NCBI GenBank assembly: GCA_017382775.1
Contig: JAFNZQ010000082.1
Location: 1 to 6,260, forward strand
Length of the DNA stretch: 6,260 bases
Direction: 5' to 3'
Origin: Spirochaetaceae bacterium
GTDB taxonomy: Bacteria; Spirochaetota; Spirochaetia; Treponematales; Treponemataceae
Shown in pieces: positions 1-6,260 of the stretch (positions within the stretch are counted from its first letter, which is position 1; every line of letters begins with the position of its first letter). A program made the translations under genes and the position numbers. The notes under the pieces are model-generated. The model ran no database searches. It saw nothing but the letters and a program-made list of their open reading frames with translations, and was not told where the DNA came from.

Positions 1-5
1 CAAAT

Positions 6-11
6 AAGGAA
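6..11 (+). promoter_or_regulatory. Ribosome binding site of tctB
   Basis: AAGGAA lies four bases before the ATG at 16, a good Shine-Dalgarno match that supports this start. In-line stop triplets at 5-7 (TAA) and 12-14 (TAG) mean an upstream gene, plausibly tctC, could end right here, but too little sequence is present to tell. Confidence 0.6.
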
Positions 12-15
12 TAGA

Positions 16-510
16 ATGAAAAAAGGTAATTTTTTTCTCGGCGGAATTATCATTGCCATTTCGGCATATGTGATTGTTGTGGCATCCGGTTATCCCAAGG
101 CGGCAAGTTACGGCACCGGCGTTCCCGGCCCCGGATTATGGCCCATAGTCGTTGCGGCAATAATGGGGTTTTGCGGATTGTTGCTAATTCTCAAGACCGC
201 TCTCAAAGAGAAAACCGATTCCCGCAAGTCTGAAACGGAAAAATCTTCGGAAGAAAAAGTGAATTTATGGTCTCCGGAGACTCGACGTGTTTATATAACC
301 ATGGGCATTTTGTTGGTTTATTGCATCATATTGAGGCCACTGGGATTCATAATCCCCACGATTTTTATGATGGGCGTTTTTGTGCAGTGGTTTTATCGCA
401 AACAAATTTGGCGTACAGTAATTATTTCGGTGGTGTCGACCATGGTTGTTTATTTCATTTTCAAATTGGTTCTTAATGTTCCCATGGACTTTGGCCTCTT
501 TTATTTGTAG
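16..510 (+). CDS. tctB: TctB-family small membrane subunit of a tripartite tricarboxylate transporter
   Basis: This 164-residue protein is the poorly conserved small membrane subunit of a TTT-family solute importer, which works in the inner membrane with the large permease TctA and a periplasmic binding protein TctC. Four hydrophobic segments are visible, roughly residues 7-24, 41-60, 94-124 (a broken hairpin around L107-P109) and 133-154. A charged Lys/Glu/Ser-rich loop at about 61-83 separates the two halves. The PGPGLWP stretch at 37-43 matches the family's glycine/proline-rich motif after the first helix, and the C-terminal LNVPMDFG matches the usual hydrophobic end with a proline. Length is normal for TctB. 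The ATG has a good ribosome binding site. The following tctA gene confirms the assignment, since TctB alone is weakly diagnostic. The substrate cannot be read from this subunit; the family takes up citrate and other organic acids. Confidence 0.88.
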   Translation: MKKGNFFLGGIIIAISAYVIVVASGYPKAASYGTGVPGPGLWPIVVAAIMGFCGLLLILKTALKEKTDSRKSETEKSSEEKVNLWSPETRRVYITMGILLVYCIILRPLGFIIPTIFMMGVFVQWFYRKQIWRTVIISVVSTMVVYFIFKLVLNVPMDFGLFYL

Positions 511-514
511 GAGA
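509..514 (+). promoter_or_regulatory. Ribosome binding site of tctA, overlapping the tctB stop
   Basis: AGGAGA starts inside the TAG stop codon of tctB (508-510) and sits four bases before the ATG at 519. The overlap suggests that ribosomes finishing tctB pass directly to tctA, keeping the two membrane subunits in proportion. Confidence 0.75.
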
Positions 515-518
515 AGAT

Positions 519-2012
519 ATGTTTTTTCAGGTTTTGTCGGAGACTTTCCATCCAATGGTATTTCTTTACATGGTTGTGGGAGTGGCGTCGGGAATCTGTA
601 TCGGTGCTCTTCCCGGATTAACCGCAACCATGGGCGTGGCATTGTTGCTTCCCATGACCTTTGGAATGGAGGCCACGGAAGGTATTTTAATGCTGCTGGG
701 AATTTATGTGGGTGCAATTTACGGCGGTTCCATAACGGCCGTTTTATTGCATACACCCGGAACGCCTGCATCGGCGGCAACGGCAATTGACGGCTACCGT
801 TTTTCCCAACGAGGAGAAGCCGGTCGCGCTTTGGGACTTACCACACTGGGAAGTTACATCGGCGGAGTTGTTTCCGTAATTTGTTTGTGGTTGATTAGTC
901 CCCAGTTGGCGAAACTGGCCTTGAATTTCAGCTCGGCTGAATTTTTTCTTTTGGCACTGTTTGGCCTTTGTATTATCAGCAACATTTCCGGCTCCAATCA
1001 AGAAAAAGGCCTCATTTGTGGCTGTCTCGGCGTTCTTGTTGCCACCGTCGGCATTGACGGCGTTACCGGTTACATCCGATTTAGCAAGAACATAAATGTT
1101 TTGAGCGGAATCAATTACATTCCGATAATGATTGGACTTTTTGCCATGAGCCAGGCTTTTGAAGGCATTGAAACCATCTTCAACAAGGAAAAAATCGACG
1201 CCAAAATAGATCGCGTTTTACCGAAAAAATCCGATGTGAAACACCTGTTTCGTATTGCTCCCGTTACCGGTCTCATCGGTACGTTCATCGGAATTATCCC
1301 CGGTGCCGGTGCGGACATCGGCTCTTTTGTGGGATATAACGTGGCGCGAGGAATGTCCAAAAACAAGGACCAATTCGGAAAAGGCAGTCCCGAAGCCATC
1401 ATTGGACCGGAAGGCGGTAATAACGGCGTCACCGGTGGCGCAATGATTCCCATGCTAACTTTGGGTGTTCCGGGAGATGCCGTTACGGCCATTATGATTG
1501 GCGCTCTCACCATTCAAGGTCTTACCCCGGGTCCCATGCTTTTCCAAGAACACAAGGTTTTGGTATATTCCATTTTTTTGGGAATGTTCGTCGCCAACAC
1601 AATTATGATGATTATGGGATTGAGCTGCATTAAGTTGTTCACAAAAGTGTTGAAAATCCCCGTGGGAATTTTAACCCCCTTAATTTTCGTTCTGTGCGTA
1701 GTGGGATCCTACTCCATGGCCAACAATATTTTCGATGTTTATGTAATGATGGTGTCGGGAATTGTGGGCTACTTCCTTTCAAAATTGAAAGTTCCCACCA
1801 GTCCTGCGATTTTGGGACTGATTTTAGGTCCCATGGCGGAAGCAAACTTTCGAACAGCCTTGCTTAAAACATCGGGGGATGTTTCCGTCTTTTTTGCCAC
1901 ACCCCTTTGTTGGTTTTTCATCGCTCTCATTTTCTTCAGCATTTTCGGTGGCAGCATTGGAAAACTGATTCTTCGCATTGTGAAAAAAGGCCGCGGCGAG
2001 GGAGCGAGTTAA
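519..2012 (+). CDS. tctA: TctA-family large permease subunit of a tripartite tricarboxylate transporter
   Basis: At 497 residues this is a full-length TctA, the polytopic inner-membrane subunit that forms the transport path of TTT importers driven by an ion gradient. Family landmarks run in order: GALPGLTATMG at 29-39, YGGSITAVLLHTPGTPASA at 68-86, a GVLVATVGIDGVTGYIRF stretch around 170-188, IGIIPGAGADIGSF with PGAG at 261-264, and the second half-repeat GPEGGNNGVTGGAMIPM at 296-312 followed by TLGVPGDAVTAIMIGAL and GLTPGPMLF. The two proline/glycine repeats in the two halves of the protein are typical of this family. EGGNNG replaces the more usual ESANNA-type sequence, a modest variation. 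It follows tctB by 8 bases and shares its transcript. Its TAA stop overlaps the stop of the convergent glycosyltransferase gene. Organic-acid uptake is inferred from the family; the actual substrate depends on the unseen TctC. Confidence 0.96.
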   Translation: MFFQVLSETFHPMVFLYMVVGVASGICIGALPGLTATMGVALLLPMTFGMEATEGILMLLGIYVGAIYGGSITAVLLHTPGTPASAATAIDGYRFSQRGEAGRALGLTTLGSYIGGVVSVICLWLISPQLAKLALNFSSAEFFLLALFGLCIISNISGSNQEKGLICGCLGVLVATVGIDGVTGYIRFSKNINVLSGINYIPIMIGLFAMSQAFEGIETIFNKEKIDAKIDRVLPKKSDVKHLFRIAPVTGLIGTFIGIIPGAGADIGSFVGYNVARGMSKNKDQFGKGSPEAIIGPEGGNNGVTGGAMIPMLTLGVPGDAVTAIMIGALTIQGLTPGPMLFQEHKVLVYSIFLGMFVANTIMMIMGLSCIKLFTKVLKIPVGILTPLIFVLCVVGSYSMANNIFDVYVMMVSGIVGYFLSKLKVPTSPAILGLILGPMAEANFRTALLKTSGDVSVFFATPLCWFFIALIFFSIFGGSIGKLILRIVKKGRGEGAS

Positions 2013-3178
2013 TTACGGTTTTGCAAGTAGTGACAAAACCGAATTTCTTTCAAACCGTCGAAAAGGATGTGAAATCCGGCCATTTGTCTTCGGGGATTGT
2101 TGCGAAAATTGTGGCGAATTTGTTGGAATTTTAGGGGGAAGTCCTCTTCCTCCAAAAAACTTTTCAGCAGTGGCGGTAAATTTTCGGGGATTTTGTCCGT
2201 GAGGCAAAATTCCCACATGGATGAGTAAAAGGTTTTCAGTGCAGAATAAAATTCTTGGGGAAATTCCGGTGGCGACGAATTTTTTTGTACTTGCCGGCCT
2301 GTTCCAAAGGGAGTCCTCCGCGAAATTCGCGACGAAGGATGAATCACCGAGGGGATGAATTTTATTTGACTGAAAAAATCCGCCGGCGATCCTGTTTTTT
2401 GACGATGCATTTGTCCCAAAACACAGGTTTTAATAAGGGCTTGGAGAAAATAAAAGTCTTCTCCGGCAAGATTTTCCCGCATTCCCCCGCATTGGGCGTA
2501 GGCCGTATTTGTACAGGCGACTGTGGGGGAAATTGCCGTGGGAAAATAAGGCGAACCGCAATTTTTTAATTTTTCCGAGTGGCTTTTTAAGAAAAATTCG
2601 TATTGAGCACTTGCTGCGGCCGTGGTGGGATTGTCCATGGAATGTTGAAAGTCAAAAAGGGCGAATTCCGCCTTGTGGGGAGAGATTGTTTCGATTAAGG
2701 CGGAAAAATAGGTTATTTCCACGGTGGTGTCGCCATCGAGGCAACAGAGAATTTCGTCTCCCATTTCCAGTGCAAAATCCATTCCGATTTTTCGAGCCAA
2801 TCCTACGCCGTCTTTTTCACCGAATTGTTTGTTCCCCTCAAAGGCGGCAATGGTTGTGATACGTAAATTTGATCCGACGCCTTTGTAACTCTCCGAAATT
2901 TCCCGCAAAAATTCGTAACAACGTCCATTGTTGCATTTTTCTTCATCCGAGGCGGAAAAACGGTTGTTTATCACGAAAATCAACCGTATTTTACGGAAAA
3001 ATGTTTGTTCTCCTGCGAGAATGAGAGAATTAACCGTGTCTTTTATGGAAGGAAATTCGTTTAATACGGGAATTATCACCGCAATGTGGCAATTATCATC
3101 CGCCGTTAGTAAATCACCGTAAAAAAAGCGGGATTTTTCACAGCGTTTTTTCAAGTAGATTTTTACGGAATCTCTCAT
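2009..3178 (-). CDS. Family 2 (GT-A fold) glycosyltransferase-like protein
   Basis: This 389-residue protein appears soluble, with no signal peptide or membrane segment. Its N-terminal half has glycosyltransferase 2 features. A beta strand ending IAVIIPVLNE lies at 32-41, and LIFVINN at 66-72 is a second Rossmann-like strand. CLDGDTTVE at 146-154 provides a DGD triad (148-150) in the place of the metal- and nucleotide-sugar-binding DxD motif. AGEDFYFLQ at 238-246 matches the acidic ED region expected of a catalytic base. A later conserved-looking patch, HPSSRISRRTPFGTGRQ (280-296), resembles the Arg-rich PFGTG segment of a subgroup of bacterial GT2-like proteins. The remaining ~95 C-terminal residues are not recognised. 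The ATG overlaps the miaA stop as ATGA, and no strong ribosome binding site is visible, so translation probably depends on coupling to miaA. Donor and acceptor sugars are unknown; a role in envelope or glycan synthesis is only a guess. Confidence 0.75.
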   Translation of the reverse strand: MRDSVKIYLKKRCEKSRFFYGDLLTADDNCHIAVIIPVLNEFPSIKDTVNSLILAGEQTFFRKIRLIFVINNRFSASDEEKCNNGRCYEFLREISESYKGVGSNLRITTIAAFEGNKQFGEKDGVGLARKIGMDFALEMGDEILCCLDGDTTVEITYFSALIETISPHKAEFALFDFQHSMDNPTTAAASAQYEFFLKSHSEKLKNCGSPYFPTAISPTVACTNTAYAQCGGMRENLAGEDFYFLQALIKTCVLGQMHRQKTGSPADFFSQIKFIPSVIHPSSRISRRTPFGTGRQVQKNSSPPEFPQEFYSALKTFYSSMWEFCLTDKIPENLPPLLKSFLEEEDFPLKFQQIRHNFRNNPRRQMAGFHILFDGLKEIRFCHYLQNRN

Positions 3179-4146
3179 TGGGAAAACTCATCAATCATTT
3201 TTATACATGTTTCCGGTGATGTTTCCGGTGAAATACGATGTAAAAAGACGCCTTTTCGTTCCATTCCCCGAAACCATGTTTCCTGCCGTTTTGCGAATTG
3301 GCAAATGGCGCGGAAAAGTTCTTCTTCCATGGCGGTTTTGGTGATTTTCCCTTGTAAATAACGGGACACGAAGCGATATTCCAGCCCCAACTGTTCCAGT
3401 CGTGCCGCAGAAACGCCCTTTTTAAGCAAATTTTCCACCTCTTCAATCATTCCCTCGTTAAGGCGGGAATGAAGGCGGGAATGAATTTTTTCCCTAAGAA
3501 CAGGTCTCTCCGCGGTTATGTAAAAAACAAAGGCCGCCACATTTTCGTAACTTGGCGAATCAGGTTCGCAATGGGGATTTTTCAAGGTAAAATCCGCAAT
3601 TTCGATGGCTCGTAAAAGTCGGTGGCGTTCCGTTGTGTCAGTGGAATTATGTAGCGCCCGGGGATAGGACTGCAAAAGTTGAATTAACTCTTCCGTGGAT
3701 TTACCGTTGAGAGATTGGCGAAGTTCCATGTTGGTGGGAACCTTTTGCAGCTTATAATTGCGTAAAATACAATCGATGTAAAGTCCCGTTCCTCCACACA
3801 GCAGAGGCACGTTCCCCCTTTCGCGGATTTTACCGAAGGCTTCGAAAAAGTCCTGTTGAAAGTCGAAAACGCTGTACTCGGTTGTGGGCGGAACAATGTC
3901 AATCAGGTGATGGGGAATTTGCCGTTCGGGAGATAAATTGTATTCCGAAAGGTCTTTGCCGGAACCAATGTCCAGCCCGATGTAAACTTGGCGTGAATCG
4001 GCGGAAATTATTTCCCCGTCCATTTTGTCGCAAAGTTGTACCGCAAAATGGGTCTTCCCCGATGCGGTGGGGCCGGCAACCACAATGAGGTTGAGCTTCT
4101 TGCGAGTAAGGAGATCCGCTATGTTTCCCGAGGCAGATTTCAACAT
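3175..4146 (-). CDS. miaA: tRNA dimethylallyltransferase (MiaA)
   Basis: MiaA transfers a dimethylallyl group from dimethylallyl diphosphate to N6 of adenosine 37 in tRNAs that read codons starting with U, the first step towards ms2i6A. The protein is 323 residues, normal for the family. Visible motifs are the P-loop GPTASGKT at 25-32, the ADSRQVY segment at 49-55 that contacts the substrate, IPHHLIDIV at 77-85, the CGGTGLYID loop at 117-125, TTERHRLLRAIEI in the middle, and FAKRQETWFRG at 284-294 (the conserved RQxTWFR tRNA-binding element). The segment after DSRQVY reads GLDIGSGKD rather than the enterobacterial GMDIGTAKP, a variant I associate with Bacteroidetes and some spirochaetes. The ATG overlaps the phosphatase stop by seven bases; no clear ribosome binding site precedes it, which suggests translational coupling. 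Two in-frame 12-bp tandem duplications lie in its 3' half. Confidence 0.97.
   Translation of the reverse strand: MLKSASGNIADLLTRKKLNLIVVAGPTASGKTHFAVQLCDKMDGEIISADSRQVYIGLDIGSGKDLSEYNLSPERQIPHHLIDIVPPTTEYSVFDFQQDFFEAFGKIRERGNVPLLCGGTGLYIDCILRNYKLQKVPTNMELRQSLNGKSTEELIQLLQSYPRALHNSTDTTERHRLLRAIEIADFTLKNPHCEPDSPSYENVAAFVFYITAERPVLREKIHSRLHSRLNEGMIEEVENLLKKGVSAARLEQLGLEYRFVSRYLQGKITKTAMEEELFRAICQFAKRQETWFRGMERKGVFLHRISPETSPETCIKMIDEFSQ
3207..3230. repeat. Two tandem copies of a 12-bp unit near the 3' end of miaA
   Basis: ATGTTTCCGGTG occurs twice back to back. On the coding (minus) strand this gives the repeated peptide SPETSPET close to the MiaA C-terminus. The unit is a multiple of three, so the frame is kept. 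It lies beyond the conserved catalytic and tRNA-binding motifs, in a place where length variation should be tolerated. Confidence 0.85.
3461..3484. repeat. Two tandem copies of a 12-bp unit within miaA
   Basis: AGGCGGGAATGA occurs twice back to back, encoding HSRLHSRL on the minus strand, just before NEGMIEEV. The overall spacing around it (REKI to EGM) looks normal for MiaA. The identity may therefore reflect codon-level coincidence or local slippage or conversion rather than an added insertion. Confidence 0.8.
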
Positions 4147-6125
4147 TTTTGTACGCCCAAAATGGTTAAATCATCGTACTGCGGATCTTCCATCACATGG
4201 GTGTACCACAAATATTGGGGATCCGTGATGTGAGGACGCCGATTGGTGCAATAAATTTCGTACTGCTTAAAGTGAGCGTTAAGAAATTCATCCACTTTTA
4301 TGTCGATGAGAACCTCGTCCCTTTCCGTGGCTGTGGGCGGTTTGTACATTCGGAAAATTTTTTCAATGGAAACCAGCGCCATAATTGCATCCTCCACTGT
4401 ACCGTTACAGGTGGAAAAATCAAATTCCAGTTTTTCGTTGGGAATGGGATTGTTCACCTTTTCCAAAACATAGGTGGATTTTGCAAAAACGGCTTCAATA
4501 ATTTCGTTGACGCGTTCCGGCGACATTTGTTCGTTGTCAATTCCTTCTTTGTCGGTGATTACCCGGAATTTTTCGTCGCGATAAAGGCGTTGGGCTTCTT
4601 CAATACCGTCAGTATAAAGGAAGAGAACGTCTCCCACATCCAAGTGGCGTTTTTGCATTGGGAAGCCACCCTTGGTGTCCACAAGGAAAGTGGGGAACAC
4701 ACCGGCGGCCGGAGTTTCGGGAACAGCATCGGTGACTTTTTCGCCGGAAGCAGCGTTGTAAAAGTGCAATAAACTGTCACCGGCGTTGCAGAAATACAGG
4801 TCGCCGGACACCGCGTCGAATATACACAAGGTGAAGGCTGCGAAACGGCCTTTGAAGCCTCGTTCGTCAAGCATATCGTTAAGTCGCGACACAAAGGGCG
4901 TTAGGTTGTAGCCGTCTTCCTTCAATTTCCAGGCACCGAAATATTCGGTAAAAAGGGTGGCCACCTCCACCATAATCAACGAGGCGGGAACGCCCTTTCC
5001 GGCAACGTCGCATTTTATTATTCCGTAATGGCGAGAATCCAGTTTTTTGAAATCGAAATAGTCGCCGGAAACACCCTTTGCGCCTTCGTAATAGCCGAAG
5101 AATCCGGCATTTCCGGAAGACATTGCCGCGGTGGTTAATTTCCGTCCTGTGGCATCGGTTTTCAAAGGAATGAACATTTTTTGCGTCTCTTTACCCACGG
5201 ACAAATCCTTTGCGGCAACTGCTGCTTTCACAAGACCGTCGGTCATGTCGTTGATTGCATCACCCAGGAGGCCGATTTCGTCCTTGGAACGGATTTTGAA
5301 CTGTTTTCCGGCCAATTCCTCTTTGTCTTCCGTGTCGCGGATTAGGTAAACGTGGCGTGAAAGAACGCGAAGAGGTCGAATCAACATGGACGAGAAGATG
5401 ATTGCACCGATAAGGCCGGACAAAAGTGCCAGTCCGGTGATTGATCCGGTGATGATTAAAATTACCCTAAGGGCCGCGTTGAGTTCTTCCAGGAGCATAG
5501 TCGTTGACACATGCAAGATTACAATTCCGCGAACAAAGGTTTGCTCGCCACCTTGTCTGTACAAAACCGGCGCGTAAAATAGGAATTCCGTATGTTCGGA
5601 GGACAAAGTTTCTCGTGAAAATTTCGGGTAGGAATTGATTCCGCTTTTTGAAATGGTATTCAATTCTGTGTTGATTTGCGTACTTAGGCGGCTTACCGTT
5701 TCGCCGATTTCTTGACGGCGTAAAGTGGATGCTTCATCCGTTGATGATACCAATGCCAAACCTTCCCGTGTCAGTCGCTCCACTTCGGAAGTCATTTCAC
5801 CGACAGAGCCTATTGCGGTCTCGTTTAACTTCAAACATTCCGCGGTAATTGCACTGTTTTCGTCACCGCTAAGTCGGGATACACCGAAAATCAATTCGGA
5901 ATTGTCAATATGACCTTCGATGTTATCATCATTTGTGGCCCACACATAATTTATGTTTACATTTTCTCCCGATGCGGGAAGTCCCAAAATCGTAACATAT
6001 CCGACTTCCGGAAGTGCGGAAGATTGTTGCGGCAAAAGGCTTAATTCCAAAATGTTTTGACCGGGCAAATATGTTCGGACGCCGGATGAAAGGCTTTCCA
6101 GCAAAACCGAAACGCGGTCGCTCAA
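4140..6125 (-). CDS. Membrane-bound HAMP-PP2C (SpoIIE/RsbU-type) serine phosphatase, 5' end missing
   Basis: The 661 readable residues hold a sensor region (about 1-218), a membrane helix (219-246, LRVILIITG to AIIFSSM), a HAMP linker (about 247-300, with RPL and DEIGLLG) and a PP2C-type catalytic domain (about 325-661). Metal-binding landmarks are GVSGDYFDF at 350-358 (Asp354), CDVAGKG at 371-377 (Asp372), FLYTDGIEEA around the Asp of TDG (505-507) and the terminal DDLTILG at 651-657. The family dephosphorylates anti-sigma-factor antagonists in partner-switching pathways; no partner gene is visible here. About 144 residues separate TDG from DDLTIL, far more than in RsbU, implying an inserted segment.

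The TTG at 6123-6125 is not a convincing start. It has no ribosome binding site, the reading frame continues upstream as FKQQRILTKS to a TGA at 6156-6158, and a first membrane helix needed to export the sensor region is absent. I treat the gene as truncated at a breakpoint near 6126-6156. Confidence 0.9.
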   Translation of the reverse strand: MSDRVSVLLESLSSGVRTYLPGQNILELSLLPQQSSALPEVGYVTILGLPASGENVNINYVWATNDDNIEGHIDNSELIFGVSRLSGDENSAITAECLKLNETAIGSVGEMTSEVERLTREGLALVSSTDEASTLRRQEIGETVSRLSTQINTELNTISKSGINSYPKFSRETLSSEHTEFLFYAPVLYRQGGEQTFVRGIVILHVSTTMLLEELNAALRVILIITGSITGLALLSGLIGAIIFSSMLIRPLRVLSRHVYLIRDTEDKEELAGKQFKIRSKDEIGLLGDAINDMTDGLVKAAVAAKDLSVGKETQKMFIPLKTDATGRKLTTAAMSSGNAGFFGYYEGAKGVSGDYFDFKKLDSRHYGIIKCDVAGKGVPASLIMVEVATLFTEYFGAWKLKEDGYNLTPFVSRLNDMLDERGFKGRFAAFTLCIFDAVSGDLYFCNAGDSLLHFYNAASGEKVTDAVPETPAAGVFPTFLVDTKGGFPMQKRHLDVGDVLFLYTDGIEEAQRLYRDEKFRVITDKEGIDNEQMSPERVNEIIEAVFAKSTYVLEKVNNPIPNEKLEFDFSTCNGTVEDAIMALVSIEKIFRMYKPPTATERDEVLIDIKVDEFLNAHFKQYEIYCTNRRPHITDPQYLWYTHVMEDPQYDDLTILGVQKC

Positions 6126-6134
6126 ACTTTTTGT

Positions 6135-6144
6135 GAGAATTCTC
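6135..6144. repeat. 10-bp perfect palindrome at the gene breakpoint
   Basis: GAGAATTCTC equals its own reverse complement and contains an EcoRI site (6137-6142). It lies where homology to the phosphatase stops and homology to RidA begins. Two other GAATTC sites occur in the window (2663-2668 and 5583-5588), so the site alone proves nothing about how the junction arose. Confidence 0.7.
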
Positions 6145-6146
6145 TG

Positions 6147-6260
6147 CTGTTTAAATCAACATGCTTACTCAGCGACATGGCTAACTTCGCAGCAATGAAC
6201 GAAGTATACGGCAAACGTTTTACACAAAATCCTCCTGCAAGAGCAGCTTTCGCAGTAAGA
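6147..6260 (+). CDS. RidA-family (YjgF/UK114) enamine/imine deaminase, C-terminal part only, both ends incomplete
   Basis: Read from 6147 in the frame that leaves the window at 6260, this gives FKSTCLLSDMANFAAMNEVYG followed by KRFTQNPPARAAFAVR (two parts of one continuous peptide, 6150-6260). It lines up with the KTTVFVKDLNDFATVNATY and FPARSCVEV region of E. coli RidA. The Arg of PPAR corresponds to Arg105, which binds the substrate carboxylate. RidA trimers hydrolyse reactive 2-aminoacrylate and related enamines or imines to ketoacids in the cytoplasm. The first ~65-70 residues are missing. The frame runs back only to a TGA at 6087-6089, with no ATG, GTG or TTG start before the internal Met at 6177, and that part is antisense to well-conserved phosphatase sequence. 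The final ~20 residues lie beyond the window. The exact left boundary is uncertain (6138-6150). The gene is either a remnant at a rearrangement or half of an artificial joint. Confidence 0.8.
   Translation, partial: MFKSTCLLSDMANFAAMNEVYGKRFTQNPPARAAFAVR

Noticed and set aside
265..786. 173-codon minus-strand open frame across the tctB-tctA boundary
   Set aside because: Antisense to two well-supported transporter genes; the peptide is rich in Pro, His and Arg and looks like no known family.
1115..1513. 132-codon minus-strand open frame inside tctA
   Set aside because: Mirror of the Gly/Pro-rich TctA motifs, which produce long open antisense frames in this family.
1985..2030. Possible bidirectional terminator at the tctA/glycosyltransferase convergence
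   Set aside because: CCGCGG at 1991-1996 is self-complementary, but there is no stem of useful length and no T-run on either side.
4197..4772. 191-codon plus-strand open frame
   Set aside because: It lies wholly antisense to the catalytic domain of the phosphatase, has no recognisable motif and no good ribosome binding site; it is a shadow of that gene.
6123..6125. TTG as a genuine start codon for the phosphatase
   Set aside because: No ribosome binding site precedes it, the frame continues upstream in sequence that fits the protein (QQRILTKSLSDRVSV), and starting here would leave the sensor region without the first membrane helix needed for export.
6126..6180. Divergent promoter region between phosphatase and RidA
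   Set aside because: The bases are explained as coding remnants of the two truncated genes; no paired -35/-10 elements stand out.
6122..6260. Minus-strand frame open from the window end to TGA at 6122-6124 as the phosphatase N-terminus, joined by a frameshift
   Set aside because: The peptide (ending in MSLSKHVDLNSREFSQKV) has no membrane-helix stretch or ribosome binding site, while the opposite strand of the same bases gives an unmistakable RidA C-terminal sequence.

Overview
The window looks like chromosomal DNA from a spirochaete, probably Treponema-like. This is an inference from protein style, mainly the RsbU-type phosphatase with its GYYEGAKGVSGDYFDF and IKCDVAGKGVPASLIMVEVATLF stretches, and the MiaA subtype carrying DIGSGKD. 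Base composition is close to even and coding density is very high. Nothing here is an RNA gene, CRISPR array, insertion sequence or complete mobile element.

Left part (1-2012, plus strand): two genes of a tripartite tricarboxylate transporter (TTT family), the small membrane subunit TctB followed 8 bases later by the large permease subunit TctA. The periplasmic binding protein TctC that normally completes the system is not in the window. It may lie just before base 1.

Middle and right part (2009-6125, minus strand): a tightly packed three-gene cluster read right to left. It holds a membrane-anchored HAMP plus PP2C (SpoIIE/RsbU-type) phosphatase, then miaA (tRNA dimethylallyltransferase), then a GT-A-fold family 2 glycosyltransferase-like protein. 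The start of each downstream gene overlaps the stop of the gene before it (7 bases, then 4 bases), so the three are probably co-transcribed and translationally coupled. The glycosyltransferase gene converges on tctA, and the two stop codons share the bases TTAA with no room for a terminator between them.

Right edge (about 6126-6260): the most unusual spot. The phosphatase loses its expected N-terminus (start codon, ribosome binding site and first membrane segment). Immediately beyond, on the opposite strand, begins the C-terminal half of a RidA-family (YjgF/YER057c/UK114) protein that in turn lacks its N-terminal half. Two 5'-truncated genes therefore meet head to head, at or near a 10-bp palindrome (GAGAATTCTC, 6135-6144). 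This is a rearrangement or assembly/amplification breakpoint rather than a normal divergent promoter region.

I see no convincing new biological system. The strongest points for a second look are the breakpoint, the long insertion in the phosphatase catalytic domain, and the coupled phosphatase-miaA-glycosyltransferase cluster.
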